From: VGWB01 sp964480945
GTDB lineage: Bacteria; Bacteroidota; Ignavibacteria; UBA10030
DNA: 62,758 bases
Assembly (NCBI GenBank): GCA_964480945.1
Contig: CAYZRX010000012.1
Coordinates: forward strand, 1 to 62,758
Reading direction: 5' to 3'
Positions 52,610-60,957 of this stretch are shown here, piece after piece. The notes beneath the pieces are model-generated. The model was not told the DNA's origin and did not search any database. It saw only the letters and a list, made by a program, of their open reading frames with translations. How positions within the stretch are numbered: the stretch's first letter is position 1; each line of letters opens with the position of its first letter. Position numbers and translations under genes: made by a program.

Positions 52610-53749
52610 TCACAGCGAATCCAACAGCTGTACCAGCCGATCGACGCAGCGAGCGGAATCGAAACGCTCAATCGCGTCGCGCCGTGCTTGATCAGAAAAC
52701 GATTTCCTCAGAGAAGCATCCTTCAGCACACGCACGATTGCGTCCGCAAGAGCTTCCTCGTCCCGCGGTGGAATCAGGAGACCATCGCGGCCACCCTCGA
52801 CGATCTCCGGAACCCCTCCCGCATTCGTCGCCACGACGGGCTTTCCCATAGCCATCGCCTCGATGAGCACGAGACCGTACGTCTCGCTGTAGGACGGAAG
52901 GACGAAGAGATCGAGTGCCGCCATGAACTCCGGCACGTTCTCGGTAAAAGGGAGAAAGCGGACGCATTTGCTCAAGCCGAGCTCGCTGCTCAGATCGAAC
53001 AGTCGCTTCCTGTACCCCTCCTCCCCACGGGTCTCGTCGCCGGCGATGACGAAGTACGCATCCCGCTGCTGCTTCAGGACAAGTGGCAGGGAACGAAGAA
53101 ACTCTTCATGCCCCTTCTGGGGATCGAGACGTCCCAGCGTGCCCACGATCGGCCTTCCGTCCAGGGGGAGGCCGTATCGTTTTCTCGCCGCGCGCTGACC
53201 ATGCGTCATCGGATCGAAGAGACGCATATCCCTTCCCAGCGGCACGACGGAGATCATCTCCTCCCGTACTCGTGTGTGCTCGAGAACTTCCTCTTTCATC
53301 CGGTTCGTGAGGCAAATCCAGCGCGAGAGCTTGGAATACATCCAGGTGTGGAGGAGATCGCGTTTGTTTATTCCCGATTGCATCTGCTGATAGTAGACGA
53401 GCTTCAGGCGGGGATAGGCCAACGCCGCAATGGCAGCGACGTTCATATCTTTCGACTGCATCAGGATGGCGATCTCGATGCGGCGAGACGAGAGGATCCT
53501 GCCCAACCGGAAGACGGCGAGGAGGTCGCCATACTTCAGCTTCGGATTCAGGAACTCCGCCTCCAGACCGTTCTTGACAGCCTGGTCGGCCAACGGCGTG
53601 CCAGGCGGTACGATGAGAAGGCAATCTGCCATCCTTGCCTTGAGATCGCACGCGAGCCGGACGGTGGTCAGTTCCAGACCGCCGAGGGATGCTGAGAAAC
53701 AGATGAAGGCAATCCGAGGGTTCTTTGAAAAGTTCAATCGCTCCGGCAT
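52610..53749 (-). CDS. Glycosyltransferase, GT4-like
   Basis: 379 residues from ATG 53749; further upstream codons add a basic extension without family similarity. N-terminal IAFICFSASLGGLELTTVRL is the acceptor-side loop. The C-terminal GT-B half has IVGTLGRLDPQKGHEEFLRS, RFLPFTENVPEFMAALDLFVLP and the EX7E motif in ETYGLVLIEAMAMGKPVVAT. It would transfer a sugar from a nucleotide donor in lipid or polysaccharide glycan synthesis, which fits the nearby manC and nucleotide-sugar dehydrogenase. Confidence 0.9.
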   Translation of the reverse strand: MPERLNFSKNPRIAFICFSASLGGLELTTVRLACDLKARMADCLLIVPPGTPLADQAVKNGLEAEFLNPKLKYGDLLAVFRLGRILSSRRIEIAILMQSKDMNVAAIAALAYPRLKLVYYQQMQSGINKRDLLHTWMYSKLSRWICLTNRMKEEVLEHTRVREEMISVVPLGRDMRLFDPMTHGQRAARKRYGLPLDGRPIVGTLGRLDPQKGHEEFLRSLPLVLKQQRDAYFVIAGDETRGEEGYRKRLFDLSSELGLSKCVRFLPFTENVPEFMAALDLFVLPSYSETYGLVLIEAMAMGKPVVATNAGGVPEIVEGGRDGLLIPPRDEEALADAIVRVLKDASLRKSFSDQARRDAIERFDSARCVDRLVQLLDSL

Positions 53750-53917
53750 AAGCGGCTGGCTTCGGCCAATTCGAGTGTGCTTCAACTGCGACAAGAGTAC
53801 ATTAATTTCTCTTAGGATGGAACCGACCCTGGTCGAATTCGGCCGGGATCTCTGCTTCCTGAAATCTCGCCGTTTTATGCTCAATTCCTTACATCCTACT
53901 TTACGCAAGGTTCCTAT

Positions 53918-53946
53918 TTGACTTTGAAACACAGTTTTGATATAAT
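53918..53946 (+). promoter_or_regulatory. Promoter of sppA
   Basis: TTGACT (53918-53923), 17 bp, TATAAT (53941-53946), near consensus. It decides the sppA start: ATG 53950 would lie upstream of the expected transcription start. Confidence 0.8.
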
Positions 53947-54045
53947 GCTATGCAATTCAACAACTTAGCAGTCCCGCGGGATGGGGCCGCCTCAGGCCCG
54001 GTCCCTTCACTCGTTCTCAAGTCCGGAAGGAGCTCCGCTCTCTCG

Positions 54046-54951
54046 ATGTCGAACACGGCGAAGTGGGTATTGGCAATTGTCGCTTTCGTATTGGTGGCAG
54101 GCGGGATGTTCATTCTGTTTGTCGTATCGCTCTTCTTTGCCGGGCCGGAGGATGAGTCGGCCGGGACATCCGGCGAACGGGTGGCGGTCGTGGAGCTGAA
54201 TGAGCCCATCATCCCACCTATCGACCGTGACATCATCCGGCAGTTCAAGAAATACCGGGAGAACAATGCTATCAAAGCCATTGTGTTCCGGGTGGAATCG
54301 CCGGGGGGCGGCGTCTCGGCAAGCCAGGAGATCTACGAGGAAGTCAGGAAGACGCGGGATTCCGGAAAGCCGGTCGTCGTGTCGATGGGATCGGTCGCAG
54401 CAAGCGGAGGATATTATGTTTCCTGCGGGGCCAGCAAGATCGTGGCAAACCCCGGAACGCTCACAGGCAGCATTGGAGTGATCTTCCAGTTCCTGCATTT
54501 CAACCAGTTGATGGGCAAGCTTGGAATCGATGCTTCGACCTTCAAGACCGGGAAGTATAAGGACATGGGCTCCCCATATCGAAAGACGACCGAGGACGAG
54601 AAGAAGTTCTTCGACCAGCTTCTGGGGGATGTGTACGATCAGTTCGTAAATGTCGTTGTTAAGGAACGGAAGATGGACCGGAAGAGCGTGTTGCGGTACG
54701 CCGACGGGCGAGTCTTTACCGGCCGGCAGGCGCTGGAATACGGATTCGTTGACACGCTTGGGACGATGGAGGACGCCATCAACATCGCGGCGAAACTGGG
54801 ACACATCAGCGGAAAACCGAAGGTGGTCAAAGAGCGAAAAGTGAAAACGTGGATCGAGCGAATGATGGGGGATGCGGTTTCAAATCTGGCGGGATTGAAG
54901 GACGAGCTTCTCCGTCAACCCATTATCCAGTACAAGTTTACGGGCTTCTGA
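54046..54951 (+). CDS. sppA: Signal peptide peptidase SppA, short form
   Basis: 301 residues from ATG 54046, preceded by GGAAGGAG (14 bases); the earlier ATG 53950 is only 4 bp after the -10 box and is rejected. One membrane helix (WVLAIVAFVLVAGGMFILFVVSLFF) anchors a single S49 domain: VESPGGGVSASQEIY, the nucleophile serine in GSVAASGGYYVSCGASKI, and the general-base lysine region TFKTGKYKDMGSP. It degrades left-over signal peptides in the membrane. The tetrameric one-domain type is usual outside enterobacteria. Confidence 0.93.
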   Translation: MSNTAKWVLAIVAFVLVAGGMFILFVVSLFFAGPEDESAGTSGERVAVVELNEPIIPPIDRDIIRQFKKYRENNAIKAIVFRVESPGGGVSASQEIYEEVRKTRDSGKPVVVSMGSVAASGGYYVSCGASKIVANPGTLTGSIGVIFQFLHFNQLMGKLGIDASTFKTGKYKDMGSPYRKTTEDEKKFFDQLLGDVYDQFVNVVVKERKMDRKSVLRYADGRVFTGRQALEYGFVDTLGTMEDAINIAAKLGHISGKPKVVKERKVKTWIERMMGDAVSNLAGLKDELLRQPIIQYKFTGF

Positions 54952-55084
54952 TGCCAGAGGAAATGCATTGTGGGGCAGAGGTGAATTCTTATCGTAGAGA
55001 GGGAAGGCGGTTGAAGAATTACCGCCTGCGTCGAACCGGATGTGGGAAATACGTTCTATCGACTAACAATTCATAGGAGGTACC

Positions 55085-55390
55085 TTGACAAAAGCCGATA
55101 TCGTTGATGTGATTGCCTCGGCCACGGGACTCACGAAGGTCGAGACCGAAGCGGTGGTCGACGGGTTCATTTCGACCGTGATCGACGCTATGAAGGCCGG
55201 GAAAGGAATCGAGATTCGCGGCTTCGGCAGCTTCAAGGTGAAAAAGCGGAAAGGGAGAATGGCCCGCAATCCACGGACAGGCGAGCAGGTGAAGGTGGAG
55301 GAGCATTTTGTTCCGGTCTTCAAGGTCTCCAAGGACCTCAAGCACCTCGTCGATGATAGTCTGAAGAAAACGCCCCAGCCGCAATCATGA
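55085..55390 (+). CDS. HU/IHF family DNA-binding protein
   Basis: 101 residues from TTG 55085, with AGGAGGT six bases upstream. The family pattern is complete: MTKADIVDVIASATGLTKVE, the GKGIEIRGFGSFKVKKRKGR beta arm base and the arm tip MARNPRTGEQVKV, in which Pro intercalates DNA. It compacts and bends DNA. The two forms, HU and IHF, cannot be separated by sequence alone here. The overlap with the next start (ATGA) suggests coupling. Confidence 0.95.
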   Translation: MTKADIVDVIASATGLTKVETEAVVDGFISTVIDAMKAGKGIEIRGFGSFKVKKRKGRMARNPRTGEQVKVEEHFVPVFKVSKDLKHLVDDSLKKTPQPQS

Positions 55391-56271
55391 GACCAGTCTA
55401 CTCGTGTGCAAAGTGCGAGAGCGAGATCCAGTGGGGAGATCGGTTTTGCACGAAGTGCGGTGAGCCGGTCGAATGGCCCGCAGAAGCCGGCCTTCAGCAG
55501 GAGGGGGCTCCCGGTGAAGGTGGCACCCTGGTCTGCCCCAAGTGCGGCACGCAAAACCCGGCTGATGCCGGATATTGCTCCTCCTGCGGCACCAATTTGG
55601 GGACGGGAGGAACACCCTCCGCGGTGAAAGAGAGTGCAGGGCAGCAGCGCGCATCTTCCCGGAAGGAGCAGCGGGGAGGCCCTCGCAAGAAGGGGGAGGC
55701 CGCGCCGATGTTTTCATGGAAGGTGATCGCGATCTTCGCGGTCATCATCGTGGTCGGCATCACCTTGCTCGAATACTCCTCCGGACCGAAAACGGCGGCA
55801 CCGCCGCAGCAGACCGCAGCGGCGCCGGCCGCCAACATGCAGGCGGTTGCCGAGATTGAGGGGTTGGAGAAGCAGGTGCAGGCGAACCCCAACGATATGG
55901 AGGCGGTCCTCCACGTTGCCAACCTGGCGTTCGACAATCGGTTCTATGACAAGGCGATCGCCTACTACAAGCGCTACCTCGAGAAAAACCCGAAGAATGC
56001 CGACGCCCGGGTCGACCTCGGAGTCTGCTACTACGATACCGGGAACCTGGACGAGGCTCAGAAGGAGATGCTGACGGCCTTGAAGTACGACCCGAAACAT
56101 CTGCAGGGTCACTTCAATCTCGGGATCGTGAATCTTCGGGCCGGCCGGATCAAGGAAGCGAACGAGTGGTTCAAGAAGACAATTGCTCTCGATCCCAACA
56201 GCGACATCGGTCTGCAGGCGAAGCAATTTCTCGAGCAACACTCTAATCCACAAATCATTCCAAACAAATAA
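55387..56271 (+). CDS. Zinc-ribbon and TPR membrane protein
   Basis: 294 residues. Two zinc ribbons open the protein (CAKCESEIQWGDRFCTKCGEP and LVCPKCGTQNPADAGYCSSCG), then a flexible linker, one membrane helix (MFSWKVIAIFAVIIVVGITLLEY, near 108-130) and at least three TPR units (DKAIAYYKRYLEKNPKNADA, LDEAQKEMLTALKYDPKHL, IKEANEWFKKTIALDPNSD). The ribbons face the cytoplasm and the TPRs the periplasm. The role is probably scaffolding. It starts within the stop of the HU gene. Confidence 0.85.
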   Translation: MRPVYSCAKCESEIQWGDRFCTKCGEPVEWPAEAGLQQEGAPGEGGTLVCPKCGTQNPADAGYCSSCGTNLGTGGTPSAVKESAGQQRASSRKEQRGGPRKKGEAAPMFSWKVIAIFAVIIVVGITLLEYSSGPKTAAPPQQTAAAPAANMQAVAEIEGLEKQVQANPNDMEAVLHVANLAFDNRFYDKAIAYYKRYLEKNPKNADARVDLGVCYYDTGNLDEAQKEMLTALKYDPKHLQGHFNLGIVNLRAGRIKEANEWFKKTIALDPNSDIGLQAKQFLEQHSNPQIIPNK

Positions 56272-56283
56272 AGGAGGGCGCGT

Positions 56284-56379
56284 ATGCCAAGTGGTAAGAA
56301 GCGTAAACGCCACAAAATGGCAACCCACAAGCGCAAGAAACGCCTGCGGAAGATGCGTCATAAGAAGAAGAATCGCTAA
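56284..56379 (+). CDS. mS38/COX24-like basic ribosome-associated mini-protein
   Basis: 31 residues (MPSGKKRKRHKMATHKRKKR and LRKMRHKKKNR), almost entirely basic. AAAGGAGG lies just upstream of ATG 56284. It matches the AURKAIP1/COX24-type (mS38-like) mini-proteins known from Bacteroidota, which bind the small ribosomal subunit RNA in homologues. It is encoded 12 bp after the zinc-ribbon gene and followed by a terminator. Confidence 0.85.
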   Translation: MPSGKKRKRHKMATHKRKKRLRKMRHKKKNR

Positions 56380-56388
56380 ACTGCATTT

Positions 56389-56996
56389 TGACTCGACTTG
56401 GCGAGCGAAGAGCCTCCAGGTCGAATGTCGAATCGATACACGCTCTGCTGCCCTGTTCAGCTTGTTTGGCGGGGCAGTTTTTTTCTTCCAATTTGACTGG
56501 ACTTAGCAAACGAAGTGTAGCTAAGTCCATTGTCAAATTGAGAACCCCGACGTTTTCCGTCGGGGTCCGCTCGATCTGGGCTGACCGAACCTAGCTAACG
56601 AAGTGAAGCTAAGTCCATTGTCAAATCGAGAACCCCGACGTTTTCTGTCGGGGTCAGCTCGACCCGGGCTGACTCGACTTGGCGAGCGAAGCGCTGCCAA
56701 GTCGATTGTCAAAATGCGAATCCCGACGATTTTCGTCGGGATCTGCTTCCCGTTGGCCGCATTTAGCGAGCGGAGCGAAGNNNNNNNNNNNNNNNNNNNN
56801 NNNNNNNNNNNNNNNNNNNNNNNNNNNNNNNNNNNNNNNNNNNNNNNNNNNNNNNNNNNNNNNNNNNNNNNNNNNNNNNNACGATTTTCGTCGGGATCTG
56901 CTTCCCGTTGGCCGCATTTAGCGAGCGGAGCGAAGGTAAGTCCATTGTTAAATTGAGAATCCCGACGCTTTTCGTCGGGATCTGCTTCCAATCGAC
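56389..56996. repeat. 88-bp tandem repeat array with terminator-like hairpins
   Basis: Units start at about 56495, 56583, 56671 and 56759. Each has a first hairpin (ACTTAGC..GAAG..GCTAAGT type), the linker CCATTGTCAAATTGAGAA, and a second hairpin (CCCCGACG-TTTT-CGTCGGGG type). A partial unit stands at 56389. The 100-N gap interrupts the array, and the bases after the gap (GATTTTCGTCGGGATCTGCT and onward) repeat those before it, so the true copy number is unknown. Confidence 0.85.
56448..56484 (+). terminator. Terminator after the mS38-like gene
   Basis: CTGCCC (56448-56453) pairs with GGGCAG (56472-56477), followed by seven T. Confidence 0.7.
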
Positions 56997-57296
56997 TGAA
57001 CCTGTGGCATCGTTCATTTCCATGCACTTCAATCAACTTCTGAGCAAAATGGCGGAACGCTTGTCCAATGATTTGGTTTGGCACTCGGCGAGCTTCTTGC
57101 ATACTGCGCGTGAGCGCTCGCAGGACATCGCTTGCCACGACAGATTTTCATTTTTGCCTCGATGAGGTGTGAAGTCATGTGTACGATCAGACTGTTCCAC
57201 CGTGATGTCAGGAGTGCTCGCCTGTTCTGCCGCCGTGTCGGCCAGGATGTTTGTCGCGATCCCACGAATGAGATGAGTGCCGAAAGCCCGATTTTC
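56997..57296. other. Spacer without supported gene
   Basis: Short frames on the minus strand (for example VLRALTRSMQEARRVPNQII, about 57060-57120) read like protein for about 40 codons and then run into the repeats or need a frameshift. It may be an old gene remnant; no family is recognised. Confidence 0.35.
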
Positions 57297-57325
57297 TTGT
57301 TTCTTTCTCACAATTTTTCTACTTT
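57297..57325 (+). promoter_or_regulatory. Promoter of the YtxH-like gene
   Basis: TTGTTT (57297-57302), 17 bp, TACTTT (57320-57325), 49 bp before the ATG. Confidence 0.55.
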
Positions 57326-57374
57326 ACGTTGAGAAACGTGTTCATTCCCACAACATAATTCGACGGAGGGTCCT

Positions 57375-57716
57375 ATGGCAAACGAAAATGGTAATGGGAT
57401 GGCAAAGGGACTGATCGTTGGCTTCATCGCCGGCAGCGTCGTCGGCGTAGTGTTTGCATTGTTGTATGCTCCAACGAGCGGCAAGGAACTGCGGAAGGAA
57501 CTCAAGGAGAAATCGGGCGAGATGGCGGAGAAGGGAGATGAATATCTCCAGAAAGCCCGCTCGAAAGCGAATGAAATCGTCAACGAGGCCAAGAAGAAAT
57601 CCGACAGCCTGATCACCGAGGCCCGAAAGCAGGCGGGAAGCCTGATGGGCGAGGCCGAACGGATCGTCTCCGACGCTCGCAACAAGATCGGCGGCGAGGA
57701 GAACAAGCGTTCTTGA
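57375..57716 (+). CDS. YtxH domain protein
   Basis: 113 residues. An N-terminal glycine-rich membrane helix (GLIVGFIAGSVVGVVFALLYAPTSGKELRKEL) carries the YtxH signature APxSGxxLR. A long Lys/Glu/Ala helix follows (residues about 40-105). Family members are stress-associated small membrane proteins of unknown mechanism. The DUF948 gene 60 bp downstream is a common partner in many bacteria. Confidence 0.9.
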   Translation: MANENGNGMAKGLIVGFIAGSVVGVVFALLYAPTSGKELRKELKEKSGEMAEKGDEYLQKARSKANEIVNEAKKKSDSLITEARKQAGSLMGEAERIVSDARNKIGGEENKRS

Positions 57717-57776
57717 TCCGAGGCTCGCGGAGCACCCAGCCCCAAACACCAGTCTAACTGACGAGAGGAAAACCAA

Positions 57777-58151
57777 GTGGAAACCGTACTGACACTCGCG
57801 GAGGTGGTGGCGCTTGTCTGCGTCTCGGCGCTGTGCGTCTATCTGATCGTCGCGCTAACGATTCTGAAGAAAGAAGTATCGGAGTTCAGCCAGCGCTCGA
57901 AGCCGGTACTGGAAAATCTTGCCTACATCACCGACAAGCTGAAATCAGCGGCCGGGAAGATCGACGACCAGGTGGACATCGTCAAGGGATCGCTCAATTC
58001 GCTCAGGAGCGTCGCGGACAATGTCCTGCTCTTCGAAGAACGCGTCCAGCGACAGCTCGAACAGCCCATCTTTCAGGTTGCCTCGGTCATCGGGGCCATC
58101 GTGGCCAGCATCGCTGCTTTTTTTGATCGGTTCAAGACTCGGGAAGAGTAA
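57777..58151 (+). CDS. DUF948 domain protein
   Basis: 124 residues from GTG 57777 (GAGAGGAAAACC upstream). One N-terminal helix (VVALVCVSALCVYLIVALTIL) is followed by a coiled coil (KKEVSEFSQRSKPVLENLAY..., LKSAAGKIDDQVDIVK). A second hydrophobic stretch (FQVASVIGAIVASIAAFFDRF) lies at the C-terminus. It is paired with YtxH as in many genomes. No biochemical function is known. Confidence 0.85.
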   Translation: METVLTLAEVVALVCVSALCVYLIVALTILKKEVSEFSQRSKPVLENLAYITDKLKSAAGKIDDQVDIVKGSLNSLRSVADNVLLFEERVQRQLEQPIFQVASVIGAIVASIAAFFDRFKTREE

Positions 58152-58216
58152 ACTTCATCCGGAGTTAGCCTTTCAGTTCGTCACTACTGTCAACGCTCAT
58201 CCAGAGAGGAGATATC

Positions 58217-60325
58217 GTGAGTAACGCGTCTCTGAAAGACTATGCTATCGATAAAATCCGCAATATTGCATTCATCGGCCACGGTGGCGCCGGCAAAACC
58301 ACCCTGGCCGAGGCTATACTTTTCGCGAGCGGGGTGACCAATCGCTTCGGGAAGGTCGAGGACGGAAGCACCATCGCCGACTATCATCCCGACGAAATCG
58401 AGCGCCGGATCTCCATCAACGCTTCCCTGCTCCACTGCGACTGGCAGGGGACCAAACTGAACATGCTGGACACGCCGGGGTATTCCGATTTCACCGGTGA
58501 GGTCATCTCCTCGTTGAGTGTTGCCGATTCGGCGGTCGTCCTGCTGAAGGCCGTCGAGGGAACGGAGGTCGGGACGGAGATCGTGTGGAACTATACCAAG
58601 CACTATCAGCTGCCGACCCTCTTCATCGTCAACAAGCTCGACAACGAAAACGCGGAGTACGACCACGCCGTCTCCACCGCCAAGGGGCGCTTCGGACACG
58701 ATGTCACCATCGTCCAGTTCCCCGCCAATGAGGGCCTCACGTTCGATTCCATCGTCGATGTACTCCAGATGAAGATGTACAAGTACAGCCGGGACGGGAG
58801 CGGCAAGTTCACCGAGTCCGAGATCCCGGCGGAGCTCATGGAGAAGGCGTCCGGGCTGCACGAGGAGCTCATCGAAAAGATCGCCGAGACCGATGAAGGG
58901 CTGATGAACAAGTTCTTCGAGGACGGGACCCTGAAGGATGCGGATCTGCAGCAAGGGATGAAGCTCGCCCTCAGGACCCGGAAGATCTTCCCCGTCTTCT
59001 GCACGTCTGCGAGCATGAACATCGGCGTCGGTTTGCTGCTCGATTACATCGTGAATTATGTCCCCTCACCGCTCGACCGGGGTCCCGTCACGGCGAAGGA
59101 TCTTCAGAAGAACCAGGATGTCGAGATCCCGCCCGAGGCAAACGGGCTGCCCTCCCTCTTCGTCTTCAAGACCGTCTCGGAGCAGCACGTGGGGGAGCTG
59201 TCGTTCTTCCGCGTCTATTCGGGGACCGTCACGCCGGGCATGGATCTCACGAACGAAGCCAACGGCAAGATCGAGCGGCTCGGACAGATCTTCGTCATGA
59301 GCGGCAAGGAGCGCCGGGATGTCGGGAAGCTCGTTGCAGGCGATGTCGGCGCGGTCGTGAAGCTGAAGGACACGCACACCAACAACACGCTCAGCAGCAA
59401 GACCTTCCCGGTCACCTATCCCCCGATTGAGTTTCCCGAGCCCGTCATCCGCATGGCAATCCATTCCAAGTCCAAAGGGGACGAGGACAAGATGGCCACG
59501 GGGCTGCACTATCTTCACGAGGAAGATCCGACGTTCGTCGTCCACGTCGACGGCAAACTCAGCCAGACGGTGATCGGAGGTCAGGGGGAGCTCCATCTGC
59601 TGATCCTGACGAAGCGCTTGAAGGAAAAATACGGCGTCGAGGTCGATCTGACGGAGCCGAAGATTCCGTACAAGGAGACGATCAGAGCGGTCGTCCCGTC
59701 GTCCGAATACAAACACAAGAAGCAAACCGGCGGCCGGGGCCAGTACGGTCACGTGTACCTGAAGCTCGAGCCGAGGCCGCGCGGCGCGGGATTCGAGTTT
59801 GAAGACGCCGTGGTCGGCGGCGTCGTTCCGACCCGGTTCATCCCTGCGGTCGAGAAGGGGGTGGTCGAAGCGTTGCAGAAAGGAGTGCAGGCGGGATACG
59901 AGGTCGTGGATATCAGGGTGAGCGTGTTCGACGGGTCGAGTCACCCGGTGGACTCCGACGAGCTCTCCTTCAAGCTTGCAGCCTTGATGGCGTTCAAGAA
60001 GGGATTTCTGGAAGGGAAGCCGGTGATCCTCGAGCCGATCAACGAGATCGAGGTGATCGTTCCGGACGAGTACATGGGGGATGTGATGGGCGATCTCTCG
60101 AGCCGGCGCGGGAAGATCTCGGGCATGGAGGCCGAGGGGCATTTCCAGAAGATCAAGGCACTGATCCCGATGGCGGAGATCCACAAGTACTCGACGATCC
60201 TCCGGTCGATGACGCAGGGGCGCGGGATCTACCGGACGAAGTTCTCGCACTACGACGAGCTGCCGAGGGAGCTTGCCGACAAGGTGATCGCGGCGGCCGA
60301 GAAGGCGAAGGAGGAGGCGGCGTAG
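58217..60325 (+). CDS. Elongation factor G-like GTPase (EF-G2 lineage)
   Basis: 702 residues from GTG 58217 (GAGAGGAGATATC upstream). G1 is GHGGAGKTT at 21-29 instead of the GHIDAGKTT of canonical EF-G; G3 is DTPGYSDF, with tyrosine where canonical EF-G has the catalytic histidine; G4 is NKLD. Domains II to V are present (HVDGKLSQTVIGGQGELHL, GGRGQYGHVYLKLEP, DVMGDLSSRRGKISGMEAEG). These differences mark the second EF-G family, whose precise cellular role is unsettled. The main fusA should be elsewhere. Confidence 0.92.
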   Translation: MSNASLKDYAIDKIRNIAFIGHGGAGKTTLAEAILFASGVTNRFGKVEDGSTIADYHPDEIERRISINASLLHCDWQGTKLNMLDTPGYSDFTGEVISSLSVADSAVVLLKAVEGTEVGTEIVWNYTKHYQLPTLFIVNKLDNENAEYDHAVSTAKGRFGHDVTIVQFPANEGLTFDSIVDVLQMKMYKYSRDGSGKFTESEIPAELMEKASGLHEELIEKIAETDEGLMNKFFEDGTLKDADLQQGMKLALRTRKIFPVFCTSASMNIGVGLLLDYIVNYVPSPLDRGPVTAKDLQKNQDVEIPPEANGLPSLFVFKTVSEQHVGELSFFRVYSGTVTPGMDLTNEANGKIERLGQIFVMSGKERRDVGKLVAGDVGAVVKLKDTHTNNTLSSKTFPVTYPPIEFPEPVIRMAIHSKSKGDEDKMATGLHYLHEEDPTFVVHVDGKLSQTVIGGQGELHLLILTKRLKEKYGVEVDLTEPKIPYKETIRAVVPSSEYKHKKQTGGRGQYGHVYLKLEPRPRGAGFEFEDAVVGGVVPTRFIPAVEKGVVEALQKGVQAGYEVVDIRVSVFDGSSHPVDSDELSFKLAALMAFKKGFLEGKPVILEPINEIEVIVPDEYMGDVMGDLSSRRGKISGMEAEGHFQKIKALIPMAEIHKYSTILRSMTQGRGIYRTKFSHYDELPRELADKVIAAAEKAKEEAA

Positions 60326-60350
60326 CTGGCGCGGAGCGAGAGGAGTAATT

Positions 60351-60391
60351 CGAGAGTCGTGATTCGTGAGTCGTAACCTGTGAGTCGTGAA
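60351..60391 (+). repeat. Left arm of imperfect inverted repeat flanking the S23-like gene
   Basis: GAGTCGTGATTCGTGAGTCG and onward, 7-8-bp periodic. It is roughly the reverse complement of 60773-60810. Confidence 0.7.
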
Positions 60392-60409
60392 GGGCGGCGG
60401 ATTCGAACA

Positions 60410-60772
60410 ATGACGGCGAGTAGCAGGCCACATAAGAACCTGCGATTGTGGCAGAAGGCAATTGATTTTGTGGTCCAAATCTACGAAGTGACGAAAGGAT
60501 TCCCGCGTAGCGAGGAATTCGGTCTCACATCGCAGCTCCGTCGCGCTGCCGTCTCAGTCCCATCGAACATTGCTGAGGGCTTGACAAGGAGAACAAGAAA
60601 CGATAAGCTGCATTACCTCAATATTGCTCAGGCTTCGTTAAGTGAGGTAGACGCTCAGCTGGAGATCGCTCGGAGACTGGCATATATCGATGATGGCTCA
60701 TTCGAGTTGCTCGAATCATCGATGACGGACGTGTACATGTTGCTCAGCGGACTGATCCGAAGTCTCAAATAG
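60410..60772 (+). CDS. Four-helix-bundle protein, 23S rRNA IVS (S23) family
   Basis: 120 residues from ATG 60410; GTG 60380 is an alternative inside the repeat arm. Family pattern: HKNLRLWQKAIDFVVQIYEV, FPRSEEFGLTSQLRRAAVSV, PSNIAEGLTRRTRNDKLHYL, LNIAQASLSEVDAQLEIARR. These proteins were first seen in intervening sequences of 23S rRNA genes and in diversity-generating retroelements as accessory proteins. Here the gene stands between EF-G2 and a sugar dehydrogenase, enclosed by inverted repeats. Confidence 0.92.
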   Translation: MTASSRPHKNLRLWQKAIDFVVQIYEVTKGFPRSEEFGLTSQLRRAAVSVPSNIAEGLTRRTRNDKLHYLNIAQASLSEVDAQLEIARRLAYIDDGSFELLESSMTDVYMLLSGLIRSLK

Positions 60773-60810
60773 GTACGACTCACGACTTACTAATCACGAA
60801 TCACAGCTCG
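60773..60810 (-). repeat. Right arm of imperfect inverted repeat flanking the S23-like gene
   Basis: GTACGACTCACGACTTACTA and onward to CTCG. Its reverse complement reads CGAGCTGTGATTCGTGATTA..., matching the left arm over about 38 bp with few differences. Confidence 0.7.
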
Positions 60811-60957
60811 TTCGAAGCGAGGGGGCAGAAGACTCTCGGTTGTGACTTGTTCCTGCATCACGGACTCACGCCGAGTACCGCATAGCCTCGGCGAAGTGGG
60901 GGGCGAGAAGAGGATGGGGCCCACCGAAAACAATCCAATCAGAACACGCTACTCTCT

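Noticed and set aside
53950..54045. Upstream start for sppA at ATG 53950
   Set aside because: It lies 4 bp after the TATAAT box, before the expected transcription start, and would add a polar tail before the membrane helix.
56389..56996. Possible CRISPR array
   Set aside because: The period is regular, but whole 88-bp units are repeated, including the would-be spacers; there are no unique spacers and no cas genes.
56533..57138. Minus-strand open frame through the tandem array and gap
   Set aside because: Most of it is repeat translated through N; only about 40 codons look protein-like and they belong to no recognised family.
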